The notes under the pieces: generated by a model
Told to the model about the DNA's origin: nothing
The model's database searches: none
Seen by the model: the letters and a program-made list of their open reading frames with translations, nothing else
Shown here: positions 1 to 11,900 of the stretch, one piece after another
How the letters are laid out: each line of letters starts with the position of its first letter
Numbering within the stretch: position 1 is the first letter of the stretch
Source of the DNA: Sphaerolaimus hirsutus
Lineage: Eukaryota > Nematoda > Chromadorea > Monhysterida > Sphaerolaimidae
Length of the DNA stretch: 64,000 bases
NCBI GenBank assembly: GCA_964036195.1
Contig: OZ038451.1
Coordinates: forward strand, 3,972,529 to 4,036,528
Reading direction: 5' to 3'
Position numbers and translations under genes: made by a program

Positions 1-1880
1 TTTTACCTTTCCGTTTTCCATTTTCCGGCAGCCAAAAAATTTTTACCTTTCCGTTTTCCGTTTTCCGGCAGCTGAAATTTTTTTACCTTTCCGTTTCCGT
101 TTTTCCGGCCCATTTTTCCGTTTTCCGGCTGAAAAATTTTTACCTTTCCGTTTCTGTTTTACCATGCCATTTTTTCATTTTCTGGCTCAATTTTCAGTTT
201 TCTGGCATTTTTCCATTGTTTTTCCAATCTGTATTCATCTTCAATTGGCTCATCCCATTGTGTTGTTTTTGTCTCTTGGAGCAGCATTGACAACTGGGAT
301 TTCAGGGTCAGTGAAACAGGTGCTGTGAACCCAATTGGGTCATATGCTGACACCAATAATATATTCAAGTTTCGTCTGGTTGGTGATGTGATGCTGTCAA
401 TTTGCAATTTTGGTGTTGATATTGCCAGCATGTCCGTTCGGTGATTTTATTTCATGCCCATTACTGCGACAATTTTATTCACCTTTGGACTCCTGTTGTT
501 TTCTGCTATTTCATTCATGACTGATCTGGAGTTTGACAGCCATTCCCTCATGTTCATAGAACATTGGTTAAATAAAGCTTTGACTTTGTAATATAGTTCT
601 AAAGCTTCAACTTCATTCGTGACACTCATGATGAAGTTATCAACATAAATGTTGTTTATTATCATCGCCAACTGGTTTCGTTCCCCTTCATTTTCTTCAT
701 ATTCATTCATGTTGTTTATTGTCACATTTAAATGGTATTTTATGACTGCTCCCAAAATTGCTGGGCTGCAGACAAGTCCAAACAGTACGCGTTTAAAACG
801 AAGTACTATTATATTATTTTCAGTTACTGGTTTTGAGGCATCTTTCAGCCGGAAAAATCGTGTGTAGTCTCTAGCTTGGTCATGCAATCCTTTTTGCAAA
901 AATGCCTTTTCAATATCGGCAATTAATGCTAGATTGCCTGCCCTGAACCTCAGGAGTAGGCCCAGTGCTAATGGTGTGGTAATTGGTCCTCTAAAAAGGC
1001 ACTCGTTGAAACTGGGCTTACCTGCCGACCCATTATACACGATTCTGCATGATGTTGATTTGCCCGGTGTGATTACTGGCTGGTGTGGCAGGTAATGAAT
1101 CCCCTTGTTGTCTGTTTTGTCATCACAGATCTCAATTATTCCCTTTTCTAGTTGGTTATCCATAACTTTCTGGTATTGTTTGTATAAGTTTGGATCTTTG
1201 TTGAATCTTCTTATCAGTGATTTAAACTGCACCAAGGCTTCTGCTTTTCCCGTGGGCAGGTCACTGATACTCTCTTTATATGGCCAGTCAATATAGTATT
1301 GTTTGTTGTTGTCATTGAATTTTATGCTATTTATTATCATCTCCTCTGCAATGTTGTCATCAATTGCATAGGAGTCATCAGTGATTCCCACTGCTTCTAG
1401 ACTTTGAAATTGTCGTAGTGTTTCCTTTCCTATGGCCACTATGGCTACTTTTTGATGATTTTTTGTTGGTTCAGTTAAGCTTGAACTATGAGTGAAGTTA
1501 CAGGCATGATCCATAGTTGCAGAATGTACAGCTACCACAATCAAAGCCAAACAGGCAAACCTGCATGCAGGTTTTCCTTCTGCAAATTTGTCTATTCCCA
1601 TGCTAATTTCACTTTATTTTTTTCCGTTTCCGTGAAAATTTTGCTTTCCGTTTTCCGTTTTCCGGCATTTCATTTTTCCGTTTTCCGTTTTCCGGCCGAC
1701 AATTTTTTTTTACCTTTCCGTTTTCCGTTTTCCGCTGAGTGAAATTTTTTTACCTTTCCGTTTTCCGTTTTCCGGCAGAAATTTTTTTTTTACCTTTCCG
1801 TTTTCCGTTTTCCGTAAAGTGAAAAAATTTTACCTTTCCGTTTTCCGATTTCCGTAAAAAAAATTTTTTGACACCCTACT
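1..1880 (-). mobile_element. Minisatellite-bearing hAT-like element carrying a BEL/Pao RT fragment (left copy, cut by window start)
   Basis: Both flanks are tandem arrays of a TTTTCCGTTTTCCGG-type unit with TTTTTACC spacers (1-180 and 1615-1866). Between them lies a reverse-strand RT-coding fragment. The right end reads TTGACACCCTA at about 1870-1880, the same end as the complete copy at 44003-45974, which lies in the opposite orientation. The left end falls outside the window, so no target duplication can be checked here. Confidence 0.75.
159..1601 (-). pseudogene. BEL/Pao-type retrotransposon reverse transcriptase fragment
   Basis: A 384-residue reverse-strand ORF (447-1601) is followed, after one stop, by a 90-residue ORF (159-431) that continues the same polyprotein. 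Visible motifs are a catalytic-region ADIEKAF, a LFGLVCSPAIL stretch and a YVDN box (the usual box is YVDD), then the post-RT AYDPIGFTAP segment that is diagnostic of BEL/Pao elements. No gag, protease, integrase or LTR is seen. The internal stop, the altered catalytic box and the missing domains mean it is a dead fragment. It is less decayed than the copy at 44332-45721. Confidence 0.8.
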
Positions 1881-2060
1881 CCAGCTATCTATCTATCCCC
1901 GGGGGCGCTCAGCTATCTATCTAACCTGAGGCTAAATTTTAGGCTACTATCCCTCGAGCCCCCCACCCCCTCAAATCGACCAGATATGTATCTCTCCAGA
2001 GCGATTATTTGAGAAATTTTGCCCCGATTTAGTGGTTGTTTGAGTGGGCAAAAGTTCAAT
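1881..2060. repeat. AGCTATCTATCTATCC-type interspersed repeat
   Basis: Tetranucleotide-like AGCTATCTATCTATCC blocks alternate with C-rich tracts. The same family recurs at about 8775-8935, 41405-41885 and 58430-58600. No coding potential. Confidence 0.6.
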
Positions 2061-2137
2061 AGACTACTATGACTTCAGCGGTACGTCACTCACAGTTATG
2101 CACTCATTTTTCTACCATAAAATTGTAGAACTAATTT

Positions 2138-2343
2138 TTTGGCGCTGGCGCTATTGGCGCTTGGCGCCATTACCCTCTGGCGCCATTGGCGCTTGGCGCT
2201 GAGGTTCAGAAAAGCGCCATGGCGCTTTTGGCGCTTGGCGCCATTTTGCTCTGGCGCCATTGGCGCTTGGCGCCGGGGTCAGAAAAGCGCCATGGCGCTT
2301 TTGGCGCTTGGCGCCGAAAGCCTGGCGCTTTTTCCATCACTAG
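2138..2343. repeat. GGCGCC-palindrome array, first block
   Basis: Dense alternation of GGCGCC, GGCGCTT and GCCATGGCGC, ending in GGCGCTTTTTCCATCACTA, the end shared by other GGCGCC elements in this window. The many overlapping open frames are by-products of the repeat. Confidence 0.7.
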
Positions 2344-2363
2344 CCGTGGGCCATGGTGCTGTC

Positions 2364-2694
2364 CAGTGATGTAAAAGCGCCATGGCGCTGGCGCTGGCGC
2401 TAGCGCCAAAGCAAAAAACGCCATGGCGCTTTTGGCGCTTGGCGCCTTTCTGCCGTGGCGCCATTGGCGCTTGGCGCCGTGAACGTCAAAAGCGCCATGG
2501 CGCTTTTGGCGCTTGGCGCTATAATGCTGTGGCGCCATTGGCGCTTGGCGCTACAGTCCGGAAAAGCGCCATGGCGCTTTTGGCGCCTGGCGCTAAAATC
2601 GTCTGGCGCCATTGGCGCCTGGCGCCACACATGGAAAAGCGCCATGGCGCTTTTGGCGCTTGGCACCAAAACTCTGGCGCTTTTCACATCACTA
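2364..2694. mobile_element. GGCGCC-rich hAT-like MITE
   Basis: The terminal inverted repeat is CAGTGATGTAAAAGCGCC on the left and GGCGCTTTTCACATCACTA on the right. The flanks GTGCTGTC (2356-2363) and GTGGTGTC (2695-2702) match at 7 of 8 positions, which suggests an 8-bp target duplication. The interior is GGCGCC palindromes. Confidence 0.65.
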
Positions 2695-2867
2695 GTGGTG
2701 TCACAAAAGTATGCCTAATGGTGTTAACGTTGAACACAAATGGTGCTTATCACTTACCTTATAAATTATAAGTAAAAAAAGTGAATTTGAAGGAAAGTCA
2801 AGTAACACTTGAATACATATAAGTTCAATACCTAGGTATTTATAACACAGACAACAACCACAGTAAT

Positions 2868-2977
2868 ATGCTGACTGTTGTGTTGAGAGTTCTGCTGCTG
2901 CTGAATATCATACACAACCTGGCAGCAAGGGACCCAAGCCAGTGCCCATGCTTTGATGAAGCAGATGTGATTGTCAG
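2868..2977 (+). CDS. Exon: signal peptide and CPCF motif
   Basis: The exon begins at an ATG. Residues 1-20 form a hydrophobic, Leu-rich signal peptide (VLRVLLLLNIIHNLAA), followed by a mature start with a CPCF-DEAD stretch. The donor CAG|GTGACC leaves phase 2. Confidence 0.65.
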
Positions 2978-5900
2978 GTGACCAGTCTGATCAAAATGTT
3001 CTGCCCAGCTACAACATTGCTTATTTTTTCACTAAATTTTTCAACGAAATATATTGACATTTCGCTTCTAAAACTTTGCTCACATCAGAAACCTAGCCTC
3101 ACAAAGGTAGATGAAACAATGCTCTGGTTTATGGAGCAGCGGAACCCACCAAAATCTGAAGGTTCTAATTCCATCAAAATAATCAATCATCAACCAAACA
3201 ACCCCATCACAAGGCATTAGTACTTTATGCAAATGTGCACAAAAGTGAAAACATATACATTTGAACAGACAGTACTATTAATTTACAGATGTTATAGACA
3301 TATTTTAAATAATTTTTGAGTGGTATAAATTATGGAAGTATAGGACAGTTTGATCAGACTCGGTACTACGCTGGGGGGTGTTTCCTGACCAGTGCGAATG
3401 GCAGGGGGCTGGTGAGCTGGGAGCAGGCGCGCGCAGCCCAGCACGGCCTGTCCCCCAGCTGCATGCGGCACTACGCACTCGCCTCCCTGCACGACCCCCA
3501 TCTCAGACTCGCCCTCGCGCATGCCATCAAGCAGGTGGCTTAACTTTTGTATGTGTCCTTTGTGACTAGTGTAAACTTTTTGTAAATTATGATGAGTAGC
3601 TTTAGTTGCAACAATTTGTTCTGGTAGGAGTGGGATAGTCCAGCATCTAAACACCTTCCCAGACAAGTTCACCACCCATTTTTTTATTTCACTTCGAATG
3701 CAATATCTCCGTCCATGGGGGTGTTATAAAGCTGAAACTTTGTATATATAAAGTTGTAAGACCTCTCTACTCCCCAACAACGGGGGAGGTGCGGCGACTC
3801 ACTACAGGGTGGGTCGCCCTATATGCAACAATTTTTTTGCCGTTTTTGGTGTCCCAAACAAGTTCACCACCCACTTGATTGGCTACACTACGAGAGCCAT
3901 ATCTCCAGCTGTGATGGCGGTATAAAGCTGAAATTTGGGGGATGTCTTGCCCACAACCCCCTTCACGATCCACCAGTGGGGCGGTTGTGAATGACCCAGT
4001 AAAGCATGGGTCACTGCATATAAAGTTCACCATTTTCTAAAAACAGCCCAAGTGTCCCAAAACAATTTCATCACCCAACTGCATTAAAAAAATGTAGCAA
4101 CAACATACCTAATATAAAAATCAATCGGGTTGGAACACTATTTCAGCCAAAAAAAATTTTTTCAGTAGGGCACCCACCCTTTCCCATAAACAGCCGACTG
4201 AAAATTTCACTTTAAACCAATTTTTTGTATCACACTTAAAAAGTTGGTTTACAAAGTTCACTAGGGGAAGGTCTAAGGTTCAAAGTTATGTAAACAACAT
4301 AACCTCTAAAATGCTTCCATAAGGAAATTTACTTGGGGTGAATTCTATGATGTCAAAATGATGTCATTTCAGGAAGAAAATTTCACAAAATTTTCACTTT
4401 TTCATTCACCCCAAATAAATTTTCTTATGGAAGCATTTTAGAGGTTATGTTGTTTACATCACTTTGAACCTTAGACCCTCCCCTAGTGAACTTTGTAAAC
4501 CAACTCTTTAAGTGTGATACAAAAAAATTGGTTTAAAGTGAAATTTTCAATCTGCTGTTTATGGGACAGGGTGGGTGCCCTACTGAAAAAATTTTAATGA
4601 GCAGAACTAGGGTTCATATCTGATTCAATTTTGTATCAGGTATGTTCTCACAACATTTTTTTATAATGCAGTTGGGTGGCGAACTTGTTTGGGACACTTG
4701 GGTTGTTCTTAAAAAAATTATCAAATTTATATGCAGTGACCCATGCTTGAGTGGGTCGTCAGCAGCAGCCCCACTGGTGTATTGTGAGGGGGGTTGTTGG
4801 CAAGACATCCCCCAAATTTCAGCTTTCTACCGCCCTCACAGCTGGAGATATAGCCTTCAAAGTGTAGCTAATCAAGTGGGTGGTGAACTTGCTTGGGACA
4901 CCAAAAACGCCACAAAATTTTTTTGCATATAGGGCGACCCACCCTGAAATCTGTTTTCGCCGCACCTCCCCCCAATTGTTGGGGAGTAAGGGGGTCTTAC
5001 AACTTAATATATACTAAGTTTCAGCCTTATAACACCCCCATGGACGGAGATATTGCATTCATAGTGAAATAAAAAAATGGGTGGTGAACTTGTCCGGGAA
5101 GGTGTTTACTAGCTATCTATCTTGCAGAAAAAGTTTCTGTTTTAGACATCTTAAAAATAACATACATAAATATATATCTTCAAAAATACCTATCTTATCT
5201 AAGCAGTTTGCCCTGCTACTATTTGTAAGCTATACTATGCGGACATCACACAAGTATGGAAACCTACCACAATACATCTCAACCAAAAGTGTACAGCTTT
5301 TTCATCATTATGTTTTCTTTTTACAATGGAATAATAAATTATGAAATGTATCACAAGATTTTTTTCAGTAAATTATGGTAGGTTTCTGCACATTCTTTGC
5401 TGTCCGCCTAGTATACCAATCTCAATTGAAGGGATGTTGCGATATATGGCAAAGAAATGTAATTGGTAAGTCATTAGCAACGATGGGAAAAACACAGAAA
5501 TTGAACACATAAACTCATTGAGTTTCTGTGTTTTTGTTTTACACAGAAAAACGGAAACTCAATATTTTTGAAAAACTCAAAACTCAGATGAGTTTTTTAT
5601 TGGAGATCACGGAAACACAGAAACACGGAAACACAGAAAAGTTTTTTGAGTTTTTCATTGGATTTGAGGAATTGAACCGTGTTGATTTGAACAAAGTAAG
5701 GAATGTTCACAAGTACATAAACAACAGATTCATACAAAGGGTCCAAATTGATTAACAAGTAACAAAATACAATTGGCATCTGTATTATCTGTATATCCCA
5801 CTGTATTTGGGTAAAAACTTGAGTTTTTATGAAAAAAAACTTGGGTTTTCACCAAAAACACAGAAATAAAAACAGAGTTACTCAAGTTTTTTTTTGTGAA

Positions 5901-8900
5901 AAAAACTCAAAACACAGGTATTCATTTTTGAAAAACTCAAAACACAGAAAGTGTTTTTTTCTGGAGAACTTACCCATCGTTGGTCATTAGAGCTATCAAT
6001 TTCTCAGCTGAATATCATGTGCTTTGCAGTAGGCCTTTTGACATCGATATACGGGTATAAAATATACAAAGTTTTTCACTTAAAAAAGATAGTCTTTATA
6101 GAGCTGGAGTTCCATTTAGCCACTTGTGCAGATATGCTAAAAAAAATTTTTAAACCCTGTTTTCTTTGAGTCGAATTGCCAAACATTATTATTTGACTGG
6201 TACGTTTTAACATAAGCTACTCTTTATGAAGATCTAGGAGTTTCTAGTGGGTTTAATGTATACTATATACTTTCTAGTTATTTATCATTACAGCATCTCA
6301 ATCTTTATGGAGTAAGATTGAGAGTAGCATTGGGGCACAATGGTAACCATTCATGGTATTGGCATGGAAACATTCACAGTGGCAGGGTGATTGCAGCCAA
6401 CAGCACTCTACAGGTCAGACACACCCTCCATGTGCATCATGACATCAATTCACGCAATTCATTTATTGCAGGATGACTTTGTCCTCTGGCCTGGCTTGGG
6501 CTCAACCCTATCGCATGAAAACCATTCCAGTGCAGTTGTTGATCTGGACACTGGCCAACTGCACACTGCGGATGTCAGTGAGGAGCTTCCGGCACTGTGG
6601 CAGGCACCAGGCGTTGCTCCGTACCAGATGGAGGTGCACTGCACAGATGGAGTGCATGGAAGTGGGGTGCATGATGAGCATGATGTCACACTGCAAATGG
6701 ACAGACCTGATTACAAGATTTGTGAGAGACACTGCTTCAAATCAAACTGCAGTTCATTTACAGTCAAAGATGTGAATGGTGGTGGATATGCATGCATTGC
6801 CCACCTGGGATACAGGTATACATTTACACACTTCTTACCCATCTGTTTTATTTACATTTCATCAAACAAAGGCATTATAACACCTGCAGTCCATCACATG
6901 TCCATCTGGAATCTATGGCTGGAGCACAGTTTTGCTCAAAGCATGATCTATCATTCGAGAAAGGTGATGCTCATAGATTTTACCAGTATTTTTCTGACAA
7001 ACAAAAAATTTCTTCAAAAAGTTCAGTATTAAGGTAAAGTAAATACCGTAAACTCTCTAATAATATGTGAGTTGTATTATACTTATCAGCAGATTTTTAA
7101 GGGTCACACTATTGGGGAGGTCACGTGAACAGAGAGTGTCACATTTTATTTTACCTCAATTCAACAACTCCACTGTCCACATAACTCAAGTGTGAGAATG
7201 ACATTGTAAAGCATTAATAAACAGTGAATAGTGGTGGCAGTCACGCGGCTGGCCTCCTGCGAACTGCCCATCACCTTGTCAGAAAGTGCGGAATCAGCAA
7301 CTTCTACAGATTGCAACATCGTTATGTCATTTTTTTATGTTTTTCTCAGGGGGTTGCATTGAAATGTAGAAAGTTTCTTGAATTTCACCATTAGAATTCT
7401 CATATGTCAGATGCTGAACTTTAAGCAGAGTAGGTTTTTAAAAATGCCTCAGGATTTCTCTTTCAGACGGAAGCATTTTCAATGGGAAGAGATGTAGCAT
7501 GAGCAGATAAAAAGATCACAATCATGGCTGATCATGATCAGCAGTACAAAACAATACAAATTTAAAAATTTTATATCTCATTTCTACGTGAAAATGAGCC
7601 GTTGAAATTGCATTTGGCACTTTGCCAGGACTTTGTTCTGTCTTTCAGGCTGATTTCTGGCCTTGGAAGACAGAATCTTTAAGCGTATCAACAAACACGT
7701 ATGGAGCAAGGTGATCACTGCATTTTTGTATAAAAAAATGCGTGGGCCATTTACACAGCCCACATGGCATTACAATGGGGGATGACCCAATAGCCTTTTA
7801 AACAACTCTTTTAGCTAACTTTTGTATGGGATGAATTCGCTGTTAAGTCAAGTGGGAGGCGTGACAAAACATTTTATAAAAATTTTGTGAATTTATGGAC
7901 CGAGGTAAACAGGGGTTTCTTTGCACACCTATGGTATGTTCTATTAGACAGGTATGGCATTCTATTAGCAGAAATATGGTAGTAAACTTGCTATATGCAA
8001 CAAAATTAGCTTTACCCTAGAAAACGTTCTTTGGGAATGGTAAAAAATGGGCACCAAAATGAGAAATTGGTCAGAAAATCAGCACTAGAAACATACTTTT
8101 TTCTACTGCAGTTCCATGCACAGGAAGCTTATTTGGTGCACAAGTGAAAGAAATACTGCAAAACATCTAAGGCTAGACATAAAATTAGGCCATATTTTTG
8201 CATGTGTACACATTCACACTGTTGATCAGCACACACATTCAAGATAATGACGATATTGTACCATACCATCAATTTCCAGAAATCCTTCATTATCCAGAAA
8301 CCTTACTGGCACAAAAACTGACATTCATTCACAGCACATACCTGGAATCAGTGTATCACATTACCATCAATACAACTACAAGCAAAAAATTTGCTTGCAA
8401 AAAAAAACAAATAGCAATGAGATTTTCTAGTATGCTTTAAATTGTCATAAGGTGTCCTTCTGATGCTTTTCCATAACTAAATTATTGATTCTTCTAATGT
8501 TGAAACATTACAATCCATGAAAAGAACCATCTTAAAAATGATTGACAAACTGGCTCCTCCAACAATTGAGCCTGAAAAATGACAAATAACTGATGTAAAA
8601 ATAAATGTGATAATTACTTCACTTCATATTTGTACAGTATTTTCGTAATGCAAATGAGGTGTCTACTTGTAAAAGTCAACAAGTCCAAAATATGAAAATT
8701 TTGCGTTAGGCCCAGAAACGTCATCTGTGGCTACTCCCGCACATTTTTCATAATTTTCCACAAATTTTTTGACCTCACATGCAGGGGTCTCCTAGGGGGG
8801 GCTGGGGGAGGGCTTCCCCCCCACCCAAATCCCCCAGCTATCTATTTATCTATTCCGGGTAAAATTTTTGGCTACTACCCCCAAAGACCCCCCCAAATCG

Positions 8901-11900
8901 CTCAGCTATCTATCTAGCAAGAAGACGACAAGTCCATCCTATTCATCCTTTTTTATGGGAAAAATATGGGAAGAAATTTTATTTTTATGGGAAGAAATGT
9001 GATATGACCAGCTACTTCTAAAAGTCGACAAGTCCATAAATTGCCCATAAGAGAGAATCATTCAGGCCAGGAACAAAAATGTTTGTAGTGCAAGAAGTCG
9101 ACAAGTCCATTTCCCTCATGTCCCCAAAATAGTTTTGCTCTGTCCAAATGGAATTTTATAGACACCCCATTTTTCACGTATACGTTGAGAGAAGGGGCTG
9201 AAAACTTTATTGTCAACATTCGGAACTTAATGGTAGGCGCGAGGGAGCCAAATTGGACACACAGGATGAACATGAAATTGGATCGGAAACTTAAAATGCG
9301 ATTTACTCAAAATCGCATTTGTGGACTTGTCGACTTCTAGAAGTAGACGCCTCATATACATTTTGAACAAATTTTTGAAAAACATAACTAGGGTTGGCCG
9401 ATGTTTTTTCAAACATTTTTTATTTAAAACAAAAACAAAAACAAACAAACAAATATATAACATCACAGAATTATGTCACTTGTCTCATATACCTATATAG
9501 GTATATGTTGACACAATGCCATATCTGGGAGCTTTGAAAAAAAAAACGTTTTGTTTCCAACCCTATGTGTAACAGTGATATGATAATCTCAACTGTTCCA
9601 GCGTGTGGCATGCTGTCAGTTGGTGAGAATGCAGAGCTGAGGTATGCCAGTGGCCCAAAAACCAAAGGGAGAAGGTATCAGAGTGGTGAAGTGGCAACTA
9701 TAGTTTGCCAGAACAAAACTTATTTCCCATCCAGTAAAGAAGATAAACTGCAAGTGGCATGTCAAAATGGGAAATGGTTGTATTGGGATCCCTTGGAGTA
9801 TAGATGCATCACACTTAGCAGTCAGTTATACTTCAATAAATTCATCAATTTTGATTAATTACTTTATGTAAGACTGAGACATTTATCTGTGAGAATAGAA
9901 TGAAAGAATGTTTGAATTTGTTTGAAGATTTTTTTTTCTCAGAGGTATGGATCTCAGAAATGTCCATTGCAAAGTGGCAGAAGTGGCAGCCAGGCAGTGA
10001 TGGTGTGGAGATGCCACAGGAAAGTGCAATGGTGGCACTAACACATTCGCAGGCACAGGAGAGTGTGTTAGCCCGATACAGAGGCTTTGCTTACTTTATT
10101 ATACGTGAGTGTTAAAATGCATTTCATGCATGGCTAAATACAAGTCACACACAGCTAGTGATGGAATGGCACCATGGCACTGGCGCCATTTCAGACACCA
10201 AAGGGCGCCGCGCCATGGCGCTTGGCGCCCTTTTTCTGTAGCACCATTGGCGCCTGGCACCCACATCTTGAGTGGCGCCATGGCGCTTGGTACCCTCCCC
10301 TAAAAGGGTGCCAAAATGGTGCCAGGAATATGACTGCTGCGTGAGTAAAAAGTAAATACAAACAAAAAATACTTCTGTCAAAAAGCTATTGAAATGGTGT
10401 GAGTCAGCTGATATTATATCCTTCCCCAAATTGTTCATCATGCCGAACTGAGAACGATGGACTGTTAAACTTCCACATTGGTAAATTTGTGGATTCGAAA
10501 AGGTAATCAGAATTCCATTTTTATCCACTTCAATAAAATTTCCATGGGTAGAGGGAAGTGTAATTATTACCAAGGCTGTATCCAGGAGGGGGCTGCTGCC
10601 TTTGCCCCCTAAACACATGGTATTTTCAGCATATAGGTCCCCGTTGACACATCTTCCCGAAAATGCACACAATAATGTACCTTTCAGTGTGAATGTACGT
10701 ATTTACATACATTTACAGCGCTTTCTGGTGCAAGCGCTAACGCCAATGGTGCCTACAAATGGCGCCAGCACCATGGCAATATTTCATCACCATACAGGTA
10801 ACATTTTAGGGGTGGAGGGGCTGAGCTCCCCCCATTCGCCAGGGTCTGTAAACAAGCAGCCCCCCCCCCCCCCGCTCAAAAATCCTGGGTATGTCCCTGA
10901 TTATTACATCATATAAATAATCTGTAATAATCAGAGCTGAGTCCGTACCTTCGTACCTCTGCTGCATATGTCATAAATATTTATGTAAGTATGAACTTTT
11001 ACAGAGAATTTTTTGTTGCATATATTCTAGAGAAAGCTAACAAATGGGTGCACTGTAATGCTGAAAAGATCTTCAAGCAATACAGGCATAACATAAGCAC
11101 CTATTTATCTTGGCGCCAATGGCGCCTGCCACCCTATCTTTGAAATGGCGCCATGGCACCCTTGGCGCTTGTTGCCACCTTCCTGTGGCGCCCTGGGCGC
11201 CTGGCGCACACTTTTCGAATGGTGCCATGGCGCCATTGGCGCTTGGCACCCTTTTCTTTGGCGCTTTTCCATCACCACACACAGCCACTCAAAATCACTA
11301 ATTTACATATTTTTTTGACATTTTCACCCTCAAACTTTCAGCCTTTTGGCTGATCTTATTTAACCCATTTTTGGCTATTTTTAACCTTTTTCACCCTTTT
11401 ATCCCTTATATGCATTGAAAAATCTATAAAATATAAAACCTTTTATAAATGCCTACTAGGATTCAAACGGGATCCCGATCCCGAATACCAAGTAATTTCG
11501 GGATTTTGTCATCCCGATCCCGATCCCGAAACCTAAATCCTGATCCGGATCCCGAAAAGTCAATCCCATTTGAACCCTAATGCTTCTGCACCCAAGTATT
11601 AACTTTCAATAAGTACCGTATTTCTCCGTGTATTTAAACTGCCCCCCCCCCCCCGTGCACAACGCCCGGGGTGTTATACAGCTTTATAGCGCGCCGGGGC
11701 GCTAAACATAGTTTCAAAAACATAAGCGAAGTTGAAATATTTACATGACAAATCAAGCTGAACAGTAATGAAACTCCCACTTGGTTTGAACTATTTGAAT
11801 GTTGTGCCTTGCATTGTTATTCCGCAGTATGCACGGTTTACCATTGAATTCGGTGCACACGGGGAGGGAACACAATATGTTAATATTTAAGCAATATTCC

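Noticed and set aside
1881-2060. CRISPR-like spacing of repeats
   Set aside because: The repeats are degenerate AGCTATC blocks without unique spacers, and the DNA is eukaryotic.
2139-2771. Several overlapping ORFs rich in Ala, Trp and Arg
   Set aside because: They are translations of GGCGCC palindromes in all frames, not genes.
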